A stretch of DNA of 64,000 nt from Dendrophyllia cribrosa (GCA_024195265.1 JAJLRJ010000010.1:34426176-34490175); one strand, 5' to 3'. Counted from the first letter of the stretch, positions 1 to 12,000 are shown. The notes: a model not told the origin generated them from the letters alone. Numbers and translations are program-made.

Positions 1-32
1 ATCAATATAACAGTAGGTTGTTAAAATGTCAC

Positions 33-264
33 CGAGGTGTGCATTGTCACCTTCGTTTTCTGCAAAGTCAACGTCGTTTTCTGTCTCCTTGATCGTACTT
101 GCTTCAGAAAACAAAGACTTCCTCGAAGAACCCTGTCCAGAAGATTTTTCATCCGCCACATGAACATTAATTCGTCTCTTTTCTTTGTTTCTCTCAGGCG
201 TGATGGTTATGGGAAGCTGTCTTTTCCTTCGATCGATGGCAGTTGTATCCTCGCATTCGGCCTA
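33..264 (-). CDS. possible minus-strand coding exon, unknown protein
   Basis: An open frame read on the minus strand from an AG at about 265 to a possible GT donor at 31-32. It encodes a hydrophilic, lysine/arginine- and then serine/glutamate-rich segment, with RRKRQLP near the start and acidic runs such as ENEGD near the end. The composition looks like a disordered region of a real protein rather than random AT-rich sequence. A second short minus frame starts at an ATG at 527-529 and ends with a stop about 33 codons later. I recognise neither. The LTR element begins only 25 bases beyond that ATG, so this could be a host gene fragment or old transposon sequence. Confidence is low. Confidence 0.25.
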
Positions 265-553
265 AGCAGTCATTGCAGTGCTTGAAGTGTCAGCTGTTCT
301 AATAGAACCGTATAACTCTGCAGCATTTCTGATCTTCCGACCAAAAGGTCTACATACTCGAACTCGATTCCACAGAATCTTCAACAGTTATTTAAATTTT
401 GTTCTTTTGGTTTTCTCCTCTTTTTCTTCATGGGAGTAGCTGACATTTCCACTCAAAGACCTCCTCATAGTTGAAATTTCCCAAAGCGTGCGCTAGTTTC
501 TGATTGTTTAATGTTTTGACAGTTGACATAATCCGGCTATCTGAAAATCGGTG

Positions 554-695
554 CGCCATATCCCATTTAGCCTGCTTGGTAACCATGCCTTTCATTAGCA
601 TTTGTTAATGCTTTGCGCGATTGTATTCTCGGCCTCCTTGTTCATTAAACGTTAACTCAACGTTGGTTCTGGTGTTCGTCCCAACTTATTGGCGG
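554..695 (+). repeat. left direct repeat (LTR) of the retroelement
   Basis: Matches 3031-3172 with five substitutions and no gaps. It starts CGCCATATCCC and ends TTGGCGG. Bases upstream of 554 do not match those upstream of 3031, so either the repeat is truly short or the left copy is truncated at its 5' end. Confidence 0.8.
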
Positions 696-1100
696 AATAT
701 TCTGTCCCTTGAATCGAACTTCGCCGATTTCCTCACTGATGGTGCTTCGTGGGGAAAGAAAACAAATGCTTCTCTGCTTCGTGGTTTCACGAGCGATGTT
801 GAGACAGTCCCAGTCCCTCAGACGAGGACCACCACTCAGAAAGTGGCTAATTTGGAGATGATGCTTGGCCAGATCGCAAATTATGCACCTATCATTTCAA
901 GGAATTCCATTGTAAAGAATTCTACTTCTATTAATGGTGTATTGCAAATCATTCGACAACATTATGGCCTGCAATCAACGGGATCTCATTTCTTAGACCT
1001 CGCTAATATTTCATTGAAATCAGATCAATGCCCTGAGGACCTATTCCAAAGCTTAATGGCCTTTATTGAGGACAATCCTCTGCTAGAGCAAGCGGAATAA
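621..1100 (+). pseudogene. gag-like fragment of LTR retroelement
   Basis: An open frame of 159 codons that begins inside the left LTR. Residues from about 60 onward ([18 protein letters not shown], then [11 protein letters not shown]) look like a helical gag capsid segment. It ends at TAA 1098-1100. A frame similar to the end of retroelement pol begins about 80 bases further on, which marks the internal deletion. The gag assignment is inference from position and helical character. Confidence 0.5.
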
Positions 1101-1129
1101 CCCATCATGGAGAAATCCCTGCGGCTGAT

Positions 1130-2854
1130 GTAGAACTTTCTCCGTCCCTCAAAAATTTCATTGTCCTTACTTGGCTGCGTTTGCTTCATCCTGGTCTTCC
1201 TCGCCTTGTCAAACTGCATTATGGTACAGAACTGTGTAGCAGAACCTTAACTTCCATGAAACCTGAGATATCCTCGAACTTTGGAAGACGCGAACCTTCC
1301 AAGGGCATCAAACATTATTTGAACATTGCCTCTATCTCCCGAGACGGACTTCTCGTGGTGAAAAGTGATGAACCCTTCGCCCCTTGCCGTGAATGCATAA
1401 TCATCCAGCATCCTATTATCGATGGCTTCCTTTCTGCCCTACATGTGAAGTTGAACCATCCATCTCGCCACCAAATGAAATTGGTTGTACACCGTCACTT
1501 CTTCGCTTTAGACCTTGACAAAGCTTTGGATCGGTGCTCCCAGTCATGCCACCTATGCTCTTCGCTTAAAAAGGTGCCTTCCTGTCTAGTTGAACAGTCC
1601 ACCTCCAATCCACCTGAGGGAATCGGAATCTCCTTCGCTGCTGATGTCATAAAGCGGTACAGATAACTGATATTAGTCTACAGGAGACCTCCACTTCCTA
1701 CACCTCTTCCTGCTTGCTGGTTGATGAGCATCGCAAGTCTCTTCGCGCTGGTCTCCGCCTCTGCCTCGAACTCCGCCCTTTAGCTGGTCCACCTTCCGTC
1801 ATCAGAGTGGATCCTGCTCCTGGCTTTGCTTCGCTATCCAATGACAAGGTCCTCTGCCACCATGGTCTTGTTGTAGAGGTTGGCCGCATCAAGAATCCAA
1901 ATAAAAACCCTGTTGCTGAGAAGTGCGTTGCTGAGCTGGGCGATGAGCTCCTGCGTATTTGTCCTGAGGGTGGCCCCTTCTCTCCTCTTTCTCTTGCCAT
2001 CGCCACTGCCAACCTCAACTCCTGTATTCGTAACAGGGGTTTTTCCGCCCGCGAGATGTGGTTTCAACAAGATCAATTTACCAACTCACAGATGCCCTTG
2101 TCTGATCTACAGCTGATAAGACAACAGCACTCCCAACGCACTGGTAACCACCCCGCAAGTGAAAGATCCTAAGCCCCCAGTGGAAGCCCTCCCATGCCCC
2201 CACCAGTACAAGTTGGTGATTTAGTGTATATCACCTCCGACGCCTCCCAAACCCGAGCCCGTGATCGTTATCTTGTGGTGTCGGTTGATGGTTTATGGTG
2301 CAATGAACTGAAGTTTGCCGGCTCCCAGCTTCGTTCCACATCCTACCGCATCAAGATGTCAGAGTGCTATCTTGTTCCAGACCAGACCAAGTCTGTTTCC
2401 CAAGTCTGTTTTCCTTGCCCGTTGCTACTTCCCGCATACCACCCTTGATTCCTTCAACAAAAGTCCATACAGTTCTTCTCCTCGTCCTAGTCCACCTCAC
2501 GTACCTCTACCTCAAATTCCTGATGAGCTCTCCACTTCGTTGGATCAAGAGGTTGATGCCTGCCCCTCTGCAATTCTGAGCGAGTCCACACCTACTACTA
2601 TTGCAGATCACACTGTCTCACCTGACAATCATCTTGACGAGCCCACTCCTGTTTCAAGTACAGATGACTCCTCTCCCTCTGTGTGCCCTCCATGTGACAG
2701 TTCTGAAATTCCAGCCTCTACTGACCACCAAGCTCCAATTGCTGAGCCCTCACCGTCACCAACAACCTCACTCAGTGAAGAACCATGCTCTGGCCCTCGC
2801 CGGTCTACCCGTCCCTCTCGACGCCCTGGTTATCTGAAGGACTATGTTACATAA
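1130..2854 (+). pseudogene. broken integrase and C-terminal pol region
   Basis: In order: a short tail of pol, then a zinc-binding integrase head (1416-1560, with HVKLNHPSRHQ and later a CHLC pair), the integrase core (1714-2172, containing PPSVIRVDPAPGF and KNKNP-like NPNKNPVAEK), a DNA-binding tail with GDLVYITSDASQTRARDRYL (2209-2270), and a basic proline/serine-rich end RRSTRPSRRPGYLKDY. The frame is broken by a stop at 1663-1665, a frame change near 1680, a stop at 2170-2172 and a further frame change near 2400. The order matches the 3' half of an LTR-element pol gene. It cannot make a working enzyme as it stands. Confidence 0.8.
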
Positions 2855-2948
2855 TACTTTGAAATTTACTTATCCGAAAGACTTTGTTACATGATGCTTT
2901 GACATTTTGCTTATCTGAAGAACCATTTACATAATACTTGAACTTTGC
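2830..2948 (+). repeat. three tandem copies of a ~41-bp unit at the end of pol
   Basis: Units start at 2830, 2870 and 2911, each with TTATCTGAAG or TTATCCGAAAG followed by a TTACAT(A/G)AT block. The first unit contains the pol stop codon, so the end of the reading frame has been copied into the untranslated tail. Confidence 0.8.
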
Positions 2949-3030
2949 TTTTCATTATTTATCACTATTTTATTGTATTTGCTTTCACCAAGTATATACT
3001 TTGTAAACTAGCAAGAGGAAAAGCTAGTCA

Positions 3031-3172
3031 CGCCATATCCCGTTTAGCCTGCTTGGTAACCATGCCTTTCATTAGCATTTGTTAATGCTTTGCGTGATTG
3101 TATTCTCGGCGTCCTTGTTCATTAAACGTTAACTCAACGTTGGTTCTGGTGTTCGTCTCAACTTAGTGGCGG
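3031..3172 (+). repeat. right direct repeat (LTR) of the retroelement
   Basis: Partner of 554-695 with five substitutions. The few differences suggest a fairly recent insertion despite the broken coding region. Confidence 0.8.
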
Positions 3173-3437
3173 TGGGCGTAATACGAATAGCCCGGTTCTT
3201 ATAGCAGGCGTTCCTTTCCTTTCCTTTCCCCTCCCTTTTTTTTTGCGTGCCCCCCTCCCCCTGCCATGCAGGCTAGTTAGAATTAATTTATCGCATTCAA
3301 TGTCAATCTCGTGGTCAATAAAATTTTGATCATGTGATGGACTTTTTTCAAATTGCAGAGTGAAACGAATGGTGCATGAAGAGGGCTGATTTTCAAACCA
3401 CTTCAAAGTACATCTGGGATCATTATATTCTCTGGGA

Positions 3438-3665
3438 TGTTTGTTGTTAACCCTTTAACAGTCCCAAGAGTGCCAAAAATCAAAAGTCAAGAAAAATCCC
3501 AAATTTCATTTTGTAAAATATTGAAAAACAAACATGGTACCATGCAAATGTACTCACTCTGTCAAAGAGGTGTCATTTTAATGGTCACACCATAGGATTT
3601 TGTCCACAGACTCAAAAGTAGAACAACACAACATGTCATGTCTGCATAATTGACTCTGGGATGTT
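3438..3665. repeat. dispersed repeat, CCCTTTAA-type, copy 1
   Basis: Contains CATGGTACCATGCAAATGTA and ACACCATAGGATTTTGTCCA blocks. These recur in altered form near 13010-13165, at 20083-20275 (opposite orientation) and at 46738-46960. No coding content; it is probably an old non-autonomous element. Confidence 0.6.
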
Positions 3666-3856
3666 TGTTATTAATTCAGGGGAAAAGCTTTACCGAAGCA
3701 TACAATATTAAAAAAATCCAGTTTGTTTTGTTTTGAGCATAATTTGTTTGCCCTAAAGATATCAACACTTAGTCTTGCATCCAGATGGTAACAGTAAAAA
3801 TAAATTACCAGTTAATGTAAATTATATTATGATAGCCATGTTGTGTTTCCTTTTAG

Positions 3857-5324
3857 CTAAACTCACGGTTGAAGGAGTAGTTGTCCAAAAAGCAGACTGT
3901 CGTCCTGTGCAACCAAGTGCTGATTATTTACTACTAAAAAAGTAGGTTTTTAATTAAATTTATAATACTGTTTATTTTCATTGTTATCTTGAATTTCATT
4001 TATCCTGAATTACAAAACTGCAATGAAAAATAGTTCTTAATACAAAGAGAATTCTTATTGGAAAAAAGGAAGGTGTTTATCTCAGAAAGTTTTCTTCTTG
4101 CAAACAGACAGACAATTCTGAACATAAGCAAGTCAGGGCGACAAGCCAAACAAGTTGACCGACGTTATATTAAGACTTACAGACCAGTGAGTGACCACAA
4201 GATGAATGTAAGTACTTTGAACAAGCATTCTTTATCATTACTCTACCCCTCTTTGTAAGGCCATTCTAAGTCCAAGAGAGACAAAGATTAATGCCTTCAT
4301 ATGAATATTAGTTTTCAATGGAACAAAAGTTCTGTGTGAATGAAGCAAGGCCTAAGACTTTTTAAACTTATTACTAGTGTTGTCACTGGGTGAATGAAGC
4401 CTAAGACGGTTTTAAAAAGTTATTATTAATGGTGTCACTGTGTTAACAGCGGCTCAAGACCGTTTTAACTCATTACTGAATTTGTCAATTTTGTTTTTAG
4501 ATTGAACATGAGAAGAAAAAGAAAGAAGAAGGAAAGAGGGCTCGTGAGGATGAAGATGTCGTGAAAGCTTTGCTGTTCAATGCATTTGAAAGGCATCAAT
4601 ACTATAACTTAAAGGACCTTATTAGCATAACAAAACAACCAGTGGTAAGAACTGTTTATTGTTAAGGTTTGTGACTGGATCATACAATATACGGAGGGCC
4701 ATAAAAAATTTGGGTGGGGCTGGAGTGGGGTATAGAGAAAAATCTCAGACTTCGTTGTTGTACATGTTTAATAAAATGATGATGATGAAATGATGATGAT
4801 GACATGTAATCGATATATGTTATAATCTTCTACTTTGGCTCAGTTTGACTACAAGTTGTCCAACCTCGTCCCCAGGATCTCTCTTCCCGTCCCCTGGAGG
4901 AGGACCCTGGGAATGAGGTTGCAAGTTGTCCCTCATTTCTCATAGGGATAGTTGAGTGGGTGATCTCATGAGTGAGCACGAAAATCCTCTTTCGCAAGGA
5001 ATGCCCCCATGTGTGGCATCTCCATGTGGGAGACAATGTTCTCATTGGCTTATTGGCCAAGTGATGAACTTGTTTTTATTGAGTTTTGCTGTATTTCTCT
5101 AGTCATCTTGGAAAAGTATATTTGCAGAAACTGTCATTGGCTTATTTTTGTTATTGTATGTTTCGTTTTCTTTATTTCAGGCATATCTGAAGGGTATTTT
5201 AAAGGAAATTGGACATTACAACACAAAGAACCCTCACAAGAACATGTGGGAGCTAAAACCTGAGTACAGACATTACAGCAGCAAGAACAGTAGTGAGGAA
5301 GGAGGGGAGGGGACAAGCTCTTGA
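3857..5324 (+). CDS. GTF2F2: general transcription factor IIF subunit 2 (TFIIF beta/RAP30), 3' part
   Basis: TFIIF beta binds RNA polymerase II with TFIIF alpha and helps place it on promoters in the nucleus. Four exons are visible: 3857-3941, 4108-4207, 4501-4644 and 5181-5324 (stop TGA). All have GT-AG borders and phases that join without gaps. The first carries LTVEGVVVQKADCRP, part of the dimerisation domain. The third and fourth give RKKKEE-like IEHEKKKKEEGKRARED, then the winged-helix DNA-binding domain (FNAFERHQYYNLKDL, then ITKQPVAYLKGILKEI and NMWELKPEYRHY). These match vertebrate RAP30 almost residue for residue. The N-terminal half is not in the window; the retroelement at 554-3172 probably sits in an upstream intron. 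The C-terminus has a short Ser/Glu/Gly tail beyond the conserved end. A possible poly(A) signal AATAAA is at 5610-5615. Confidence 0.95.
4335..4490 (+). repeat. three imperfect ~52-bp tandem units in a GTF2F2 intron
   Basis: Each unit has a GAATGAAGC/AGCGGCTC start, a CTAAGAC or CAAGACCG block, a T-rich run and GTGTCACTG or a relative. The third unit runs into the acceptor of the exon at 4501. Confidence 0.6.
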
Positions 5325-5618
5325 ACCACATCATCCATAATGCTGGATCATCATCGCTGGCACCCAGCTCTGCTTTTACCACTCACTGCCTCATAGCTTC
5401 TCTTCTCACGCTTCGCTCCCACGTCTCGTCCCAATCCTTCTCGCCCCATGCTCCTTACGAGCCACAAACTGCAAGCTGTCTAATAATGTGAAAAGACAAA
5501 CCTTTGGAATTTCATCGCAGCAACATGGTCAACAGCTTGGCAAAATTTCCTGAAAGAAGGAATGCAGCCAGATACAATTAAAGCTATTATTAAAACCTGG
5601 GGTCAATTCAATAAAACT

Positions 5619-5672
5619 TTTACAAGTGTAGCCATTGTTTTCAACCTCTGAAACAATGGCTACACTTGTAAA
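5619..5672. other. perfect 22-bp stem hairpin, 10-nt loop
   Basis: Left arm 5619-5640 (TTTACAAGTGTAGCCATTG and TTT) pairs without mismatch with 5651-5672 around the loop TCAACCTCTG. It lies about 300 bp after the GTF2F2 stop and just after an AATAAA signal. It may be a tiny MITE or a small-RNA precursor. Confidence 0.7.
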
Positions 5673-5747
5673 TTACACCCTCGATATTTTCGGAAGTCGC
5701 TACTTTCGGGGGTCGCTACTATCGAGGAACAAAAAGACATTGGTGTG

Positions 5748-5868
5748 TGTGGGGGGGGGGGGGGGGGGGGGGGTGGTTGCTGGGGGCGCTACCTAAATGC
5801 CTTTTTAAGGCCGCTTATTTGCAGGGCCCCACTGAAAACCGCCAAGGCGAGTGGGCTCCCTGGTTAAA

Positions 5869-5906
<38 letters not shown>
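5748..5906. repeat. poly-G run and ATT triplet repeat
   Basis: Poly-G run at about 5750-5773 and roughly thirteen ATT units at 5868-5906. Both are slippage-prone, so their lengths are uncertain in any assembly. Confidence 0.9.
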
Positions 5907-5907
<1 letters not shown>

Positions 5908-7061
5908 TTAACATGGCTTTAATGGAAATATCTCGTTCACGTTTCAAGCAATCCAAAAACCTTTTGCTCATCTCATGTTATGGGGTGTTTTGTAAATCAT
6001 TTTCTTTCTTCTATTCCTTCATTTAAATTCAGATAAAAACCCACCTAAATAAAGCTGGTGTGAGCTCTTCTTCCGAATGAAATAAAAGACAGAAATTTAC
6101 AACAGTAATAATATTATAGTTTCAAAAAATAACACGAAATTTGTCGGTCCTGTTTCATGTTACTGCCATATGAGTGGGCTCCACATGTGTAGATTTTGTT
6201 GTGTATAATTAAAAAAAAACTTGGTCTCATTACTTTCGTGGAGCTCGCTATTTTTGGGATTTATTAGCAGCCACTAAGTTTTGACGTTACTTTCGGGGGT
6301 TAATTTTAATTCTTTAGGAACTTTACGGTATTCCAAAAATCCTGGAACATTGTTTTTGTGTATGATAAAATGTCTTCATTTTGTTTGAACAATGGATTCA
6401 GATTACCAAAAAGCAAACACGATTGCATATCGCTGGAAATAACCTCCGAAAAGGGCGACCCGGTAGCTGCCCAAATGATGTCTGTGATTGGCGAACGATA
6501 CAATTGATATATCACTTGAACAATGCCCCTATCCCTAATCCCTATCCCAGCGAGACAAATCTTTAGTTTTCTTAGCGAATCACAGGCATCGTTTGGTCAA
6601 GTGCTGGACTACCCTCCGCAAATGCCAATTCGTTGTGCGTCACGTGACAGAATACTCCACAATTCTTGGAGCATTTTAGGAGCCTTGTGCAGAGGTTTCC
6701 AGGCCCGGTGACGAGTTTAGTTTGTAAAATCAAACGTTTGAATCAGGTTACGTGACTCGAGGTTTGACGTGGGAGTGCGGAAAAGGTAATGCTGGACTGT
6801 AATTTCAGTTTTATTTGGTCGGAATACAACTTAACAAACGAAAGAGGAAAGAGTATTGCTTAAAAAATTAAAGAAAAAAACATCTTTGTATTGGGGCTGA
6901 CTCGTTTTTTTTACTTTATCAATAAGCCTGGCCTTTCTCTATCAACAAGCTTTCTCTATCTATCAAGTATTTTTTTGTCTTGAATGTAGCGCACTCTAGA
7001 AAGCTCAAAAGTATCCGGACGGCAAAAACTTAACTTCTTTTTAAAAATTGAAAACTGTTCT

Positions 7062-7216
7062 ATGGATGGTTTTCACTCACGTGACCTTCAGTCATGTGGG
7101 ACTCAAATGACAAAGGCCATGGCGGTCATGTTGGTGCACATAACAAAAGAAGTTCATTAAAATTCTTTTGTAGGTGTGCACCATAGCCGCCGTGGCGTAA
7201 CGTGAAACCACCCATA
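7062..7216. mobile_element. palindromic MITE
   Basis: Ends ATGGATGGTTTTCAC and GTGAAACCACCCAT are inverted, and the interior is also largely self-complementary (GGTGCACATAACAAAAGAA against TTCTTTTGTAGGTGTGCACC). No coding content. Confidence 0.7.
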
Positions 7217-7776
7217 CATCTGAACTGCAACATTCCTTAACCTTCCAGCTCGCCCTCTGCAAACCAACAAGGTGGAATGAACAAATTCTGTGGTTTTAAG
7301 ATGACTTATACTAAAAAGGCGACCTTCCCCATAAAACCTTGAATTTGGTCATTTCACGTTGCTGTTGTACAGAAAACGTAACGAAACGCAGTTGAAACTC
7401 TTCTTGTAACTTCTCTCGTACGTGACTAGCTCCCCTCACCGACCACCCCCGAAAAACGCCCTTTCAATTCTTCAGTGAAGGATCTAGGGAAGGGGCCACA
7501 CACTTTTTCAGGCTTCTTTGCAATTGCTTAAATTAAAAAACAACTGCGAAGATCATTTCTTCACTTTACATTCCGGCACTTTACATTGTATGTTTTTGCA
7601 TATTCCTCATTTGTCAAATAGCAAGTGGTATTTTTACGCGGGATGCCTGTGGCACTCCGCGTTGAAGTTCCCTTCCTCGTCGTCACAAATTGCCATATGA
7701 TTTTTAAGTTTTCCGTAACCCGTGGGACGTCTCGAGAAAATTCCTGCGTCACATCACAGTAGACAAATTCGTCTAA

Positions 7777-7932
7777 CGCATTGTTGTACCTAATTCAAAC
7801 CTTCTGGGAATAAGATTCTTTGTTCACAATATTTCCATATAATTTCCATGTCAATGCTTCATTGATATGAAAATATGACGAACAAAGAGTTCTAATCCCA
7901 AAAGGTTTGAATTGGGTACAACAATGCGTTAG
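7777..7932. mobile_element. palindromic MITE
   Basis: The arms begin AACGCATTGTTGTACC and end GGTACAACAATGCGTT. The inner arms (CAAACCTTCTGGGAATAAGA and its partner) continue the palindrome to a loop near 7850. Confidence 0.75.
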
Positions 7933-8422
7933 CCGAATTTCAGTCTATTCACTTCTGCTCGTGTATTTAAATGGGAAAATTCTATAGTTTAGCGCGATTG
8001 TGCATGTGCGTGCTTGGTCCTCCCTGCTTGTTTCAGTTGGTGATCAAGCTGTGTACAGCTTCTTGTTTGTAACTGATAAACAGTTTGTGACTGTGGGTTG
8101 CCATTCAAAGTTAATGCTTACATTAACCAAAACATCCCGCGTGAACGCCTCTAGGCGTCTTGTTCATTTGAAGAAAGGCTACATATGTAAGGTTCTGTTG
8201 ACTTCTGTTCCATCCATCCTGAATTTTTTGAGGACTGATTTTTCCCGAGATTGCCCAGATGGAGATTGCCCTGCATGAATGGCCGCATGAATGCGAGGTC
8301 GGTTCCCTTACGTCATCAGCCATGTGAACGTCAGCTTTGTAGAAACCGCCATTTTTGTTTCATTGGATATTTGGTGGAGGAGAAATTCTTTAACCAGACG
8401 CTAGGTTTTGCTTATTGAAAAG

Positions 8423-8912
8423 ATGTCCTGGCAAAGTTATGTCGACACCAACCTTGTGGGTACGGGAAAAGTTCAGAAAGCAGCGATATTTGGCTTAGAT
8501 GGATCACAATGGGCTACTAGCGCTGGGTTTACGGTGAGCAACATTTGAAATCGATTCATCTTTGTACTTTGCACTTTGTAGCTGTAGGTTTAATACGCCG
8601 AGGCTTGCTTCTGACGCCTAGAATATGATTTTGTGATAGGTATCAAAGCAAGAAGCGCAAGATATCATAAAGAGCTTGAAGGATGGAAGTGTCGCGGGCA
8701 AGTCCATTGAAGGAACCAAATACATGATGCTGCGAAACGACGCAGAGAAGAAAGCGGCATACTTGAAAATGAAAGAAAAGGGTGGCTTTTGTGCGTGTTT
8801 GACCAACAAAGCTCTTGTTTTGGGCGGTTACGACGAATCTGCTGGCGGAGCAGGAAATTGCAACCAAGTCGTGGAAACCTTAGCAGAATATCTCGTCGGC
8901 TCAGGCTTTTAA
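8423..8912 (+). CDS. profilin
   Basis: Profilin binds actin monomers, proline-rich ligands and phosphoinositides in the cytoplasm and controls actin assembly. Two exons, 8423-8533 and 8640-8912, join in phase 0 to give 127 residues, a normal profilin length. The start MSWQSYVDTNLVGTG is the typical N-terminal helix of the poly-proline site. The middle carries FGLDGSQWATSAGF, then GTKYMMLR and AYLKMKEKGGF. The end LAEYLVGSGF is the C-terminal helix. The first ATG of the exon fits the conserved N-terminus, so the start is secure. An inverted CCAAT box (ATTGG) lies about 60 bp upstream. AATAAA at 9086-9091 is the likely poly(A) signal. Convergent with the RING ligase gene to the right. Confidence 0.95.
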
Positions 8913-9085
8913 TTTTGAAGACATCCGGTATGGTGTAAGAACATGAAACGTAGACTTTTTTATGCAAGTTTTGTGAAGTTTAATAACCGTGTACTACAAT
9001 GTATGTTCACGTTACTGTTTTAGAAGTTTTGGCAGTCCTTTGTGATTATTCGTATCTAGAAGCACTGGAAGTATCGGGTTATGGA

Positions 9086-9091
9086 AATAAA
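9086..9091 (+). terminator. profilin poly(A) signal
   Basis: AATAAA about 175 bp after the profilin stop codon. Another A-rich signal cluster (GAAATAAAAATAAAC) lies near 9230 and could serve as an alternative. Confidence 0.6.
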
Positions 9092-12000
9092 ATTGTGTTA
9101 TCAAATTGCTCAACTAATTTATGACTTCTTGAAGGCTCTTGTTTTAAAAAAAATAACATTTAAACTTTGTTCTTGGTAAATTAAGGAAGGCTTTTGTCAA
9201 TCCTTTTATGGTAACAGCGGAGTTAACAGAGAAATAAAAATAAACTCATGCACATTGGCAGTTTATTTGATTGTGGGGTGAGATATTTTTTAGGTACAAG
9301 TGAAGTAAGGTACTCGGTGTGTTATTGCTTTCGTCCTTTGCTATACCCTACATGCCTTGCTTTACTTGTATTCAATCTCCTATTGCTCCACAAATTAAAA
9401 CTACACATTCATTTCCCCCGTTGCTGCGACATTGACTGACAAAACAAATGGCTAGGAAAAACACACCTTGGCCAAAAGCCATCGGTTCTGAACCAGGCTT
9501 GGAATTTTTGGGGAGGCTAAAGTGAATGTTGGTTTGAAATAAACCATATAAATAGGCAAGGCTTGGATTCCGAGATTCATATGGCCTCACCATATGCTCT
9601 TGTGAGGAAACCCATCCATTTGCACTGGGACTTTAGGATTAGGTTATCCAGTTGAAAACTGCACTAGATATTCCTGGCACTAATAAATTACCAGTCACGT
9701 TTTAATACATTGAAATGTTTTGCCACATCTGGTTTTTGTTGCTTAGCAAATGTTTGACAGTAAACTTGTACTCTATAGTAAAGGGTAGTGAAAAAGGAGA
9801 ACTTTTATTTTTACTAACATACATTTTCAGCAAAAGTGGAACTATTGTGGAAGTACAACTGGGAGGGAAATCTCAGGGAGGACCTTATTTTTGAAAAGAA
9901 AATATTCATTTCTAAACCATTTTCAGTTGTCCCTTTCGTTTCTTCCTTTAGGCTCCCACTCTATAAGCAGGTATGGATCTGCTTGTAATTAGAATCCAAT
10001 CCAATAACATTAAAACCTGTTCATTTTACCATAGTTAATAAAGTGCAATGGTTACGAAACGGCCTTGACCATGCACAACACAATTGATGTTGATCTTTTG
10101 TTCAAGTAACAGACCAACAGAAATGGCACTATTAAGTTATTCAGTCATAACGTGATTAAAAAACAAAAGATGTGCATGGTCAAGTATGGTTCAACATAAA
10201 TGGTAGCTCCTTTGTTATCATCATTTAAGTCTGCAAGGTTTCATAACCAGTCCCTCAATTAACTATGATTTTACCATGCATTTAAAGCCTTTTTCCTGTC
10301 ATACTTTTTGATGCAAACAACTATTTTTATAAATCAAAGAAAACAGTATTCAATGACACAGACTTTTCCAATAAACATTGAAATTCCATATATTTATTTA
10401 CAGCATTGCATACAATATTCTTTTACATATGGTTTTCCAATATTGAAAGTTACAGCTTGCATAAAAGATTTACCATAAAATTCTGAATACAAATTCCCTT
10501 AATTCAAGACATAAAAATTCTTCTATTTGGGATTGGACTTCAAAAGCAGACTTAATAAGAGCTAATTTGAATCTTCATTTTGACGACTGTATAGAGTGTT
10601 ACCTATACATTTCTGCAGAAGCTTATCACGTAGAATCTGTTATGAGCTTCTGATTTCTGTTAATAGTGCCTTTCCTTAAAATTTGTAATAAAGCTTGTTA
10701 GTTATTGTTGTATTCTGGGAGTCTGTCATTTCACTCGATTACAAGCAAATTTGAGAATCTTTTCAATGTTAACTTGTCAAACTAAGAGCCAAAGACATTT
10801 ATAAAATGCAACATTTCCTCCATGTACCCCCAAACCTCTCCCCATGTTGAGTACAAGCCAAATACAATCTTTTGAACAACAATAATAATAATATTATCAT
10901 AAATATAAGCTAAATAAACATTCAGAATTTTACAGTAATTCTTTCAACTGTTGTTCTTTAGAGAAAACAAGTCTCAATACTTACAATAACAACTTATTAA
11001 TTACTAATTTTAGAAGCATATAATCTAGTCTGGTTATAAAATGTGCTTAAGTTAATATCAAACACCAGACATTTATTAACTTTATTTCTGGGTAATCAGA
11101 TACAAGAAAAACCCCTGTAAGTTTATTAATAGAAACAAAAGATTATATATTCTCCACCTGGCCAATAAAACGATGATTTTGAGCTTCAAACACGAATGCA
11201 AAACAAATATAAATCAACATTAAATTTTGTACATTGAACCTAGGAGGTCATTTAAATCAGAGAAGTTTTCAATATTACATTTCTCAGCCAGAGTTCTAAG
11301 AGTGATCACAATTTAACTTTTTGTCACAATATCAATAGATAAAATGATCAATGTACCAAAACATTTTTCTAAGATAAATACATGACAGTGTACATGAAAC
11401 TACCGTATGTTGATATTAGGCTTCAAAGTGTTACAGCCAACAAAAGGGGATATGTCATTTCTTTTAATGTTACTTTAAAAAGCCAAAAGACATCTTTATA
11501 TCATGGAAAACCCAAAGATAAGGGTCCAGTTTGTTTAAAATTATTCTACTAGTGCTCTAAGAGTAAAAATAAGTGTCTTGGACTGCAGATGGCCAGGATG
11601 GAAGTGGATTGCATTTTGAAAAAACACCATTCCGTCTTAGAAAACTCCCTAAAACTCTGATTATGGTTTATTTTCTCTTCAACAATTTACTTGATATCTG
11701 GACTCTTAGCATTCTCTAAGCATTTTGGTACCACAAAGATACTTTAAGTTTTAATTTGGGGCAGTTTTGACCAAAAAACCTCCAAGATCACCATGATATA
11801 GCTCCTTCAATTCAACAAAGTCTAAGTAAGACACGGTTTACAAACCGCTCAGAGGCAGGCATTTTTTTTTTAGTCTTTCTTATACACCAGCTAGGCAAAT
11901 GTTCAGGTTGACCGGACTAAAACTAAGTTAAAAACAACTACAGCTTAGTTGAACTCTTGCTTAACTTTGTTTAATAAATAATTAACCCTTTCAGTTTCTA

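Larger units (their letters stand above)
554..3172 (+). mobile_element. internally deleted LTR retrotransposon
   Basis: Two 142-bp direct repeats (554-695 and 3031-3172, five mismatches by eye) flank a degenerate interior. The interior holds a gag-like frame followed directly by integrase sequence; protease, reverse transcriptase and RNase H are missing. The coding frame is broken by stops and frame changes, so the element is dead and could only have moved with help from intact relatives. The integrase resembles Ty3/Gypsy- or BEL-like elements of cnidarians; I cannot settle the superfamily without the reverse transcriptase. It lies upstream of the first visible GTF2F2 exon, probably in an intron of that gene. 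Confidence 0.8.
5325..7061. other. GTF2F2 3' flank, no gene seen
   Basis: Holds the GTF2F2 3' UTR, a perfect hairpin (5619-5672), a poly-G run (5750-5773), an ATT triplet run (5868-5906) and AT-rich repeat debris. Open frames here are short and lack codon-like composition. Confidence 0.6.
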
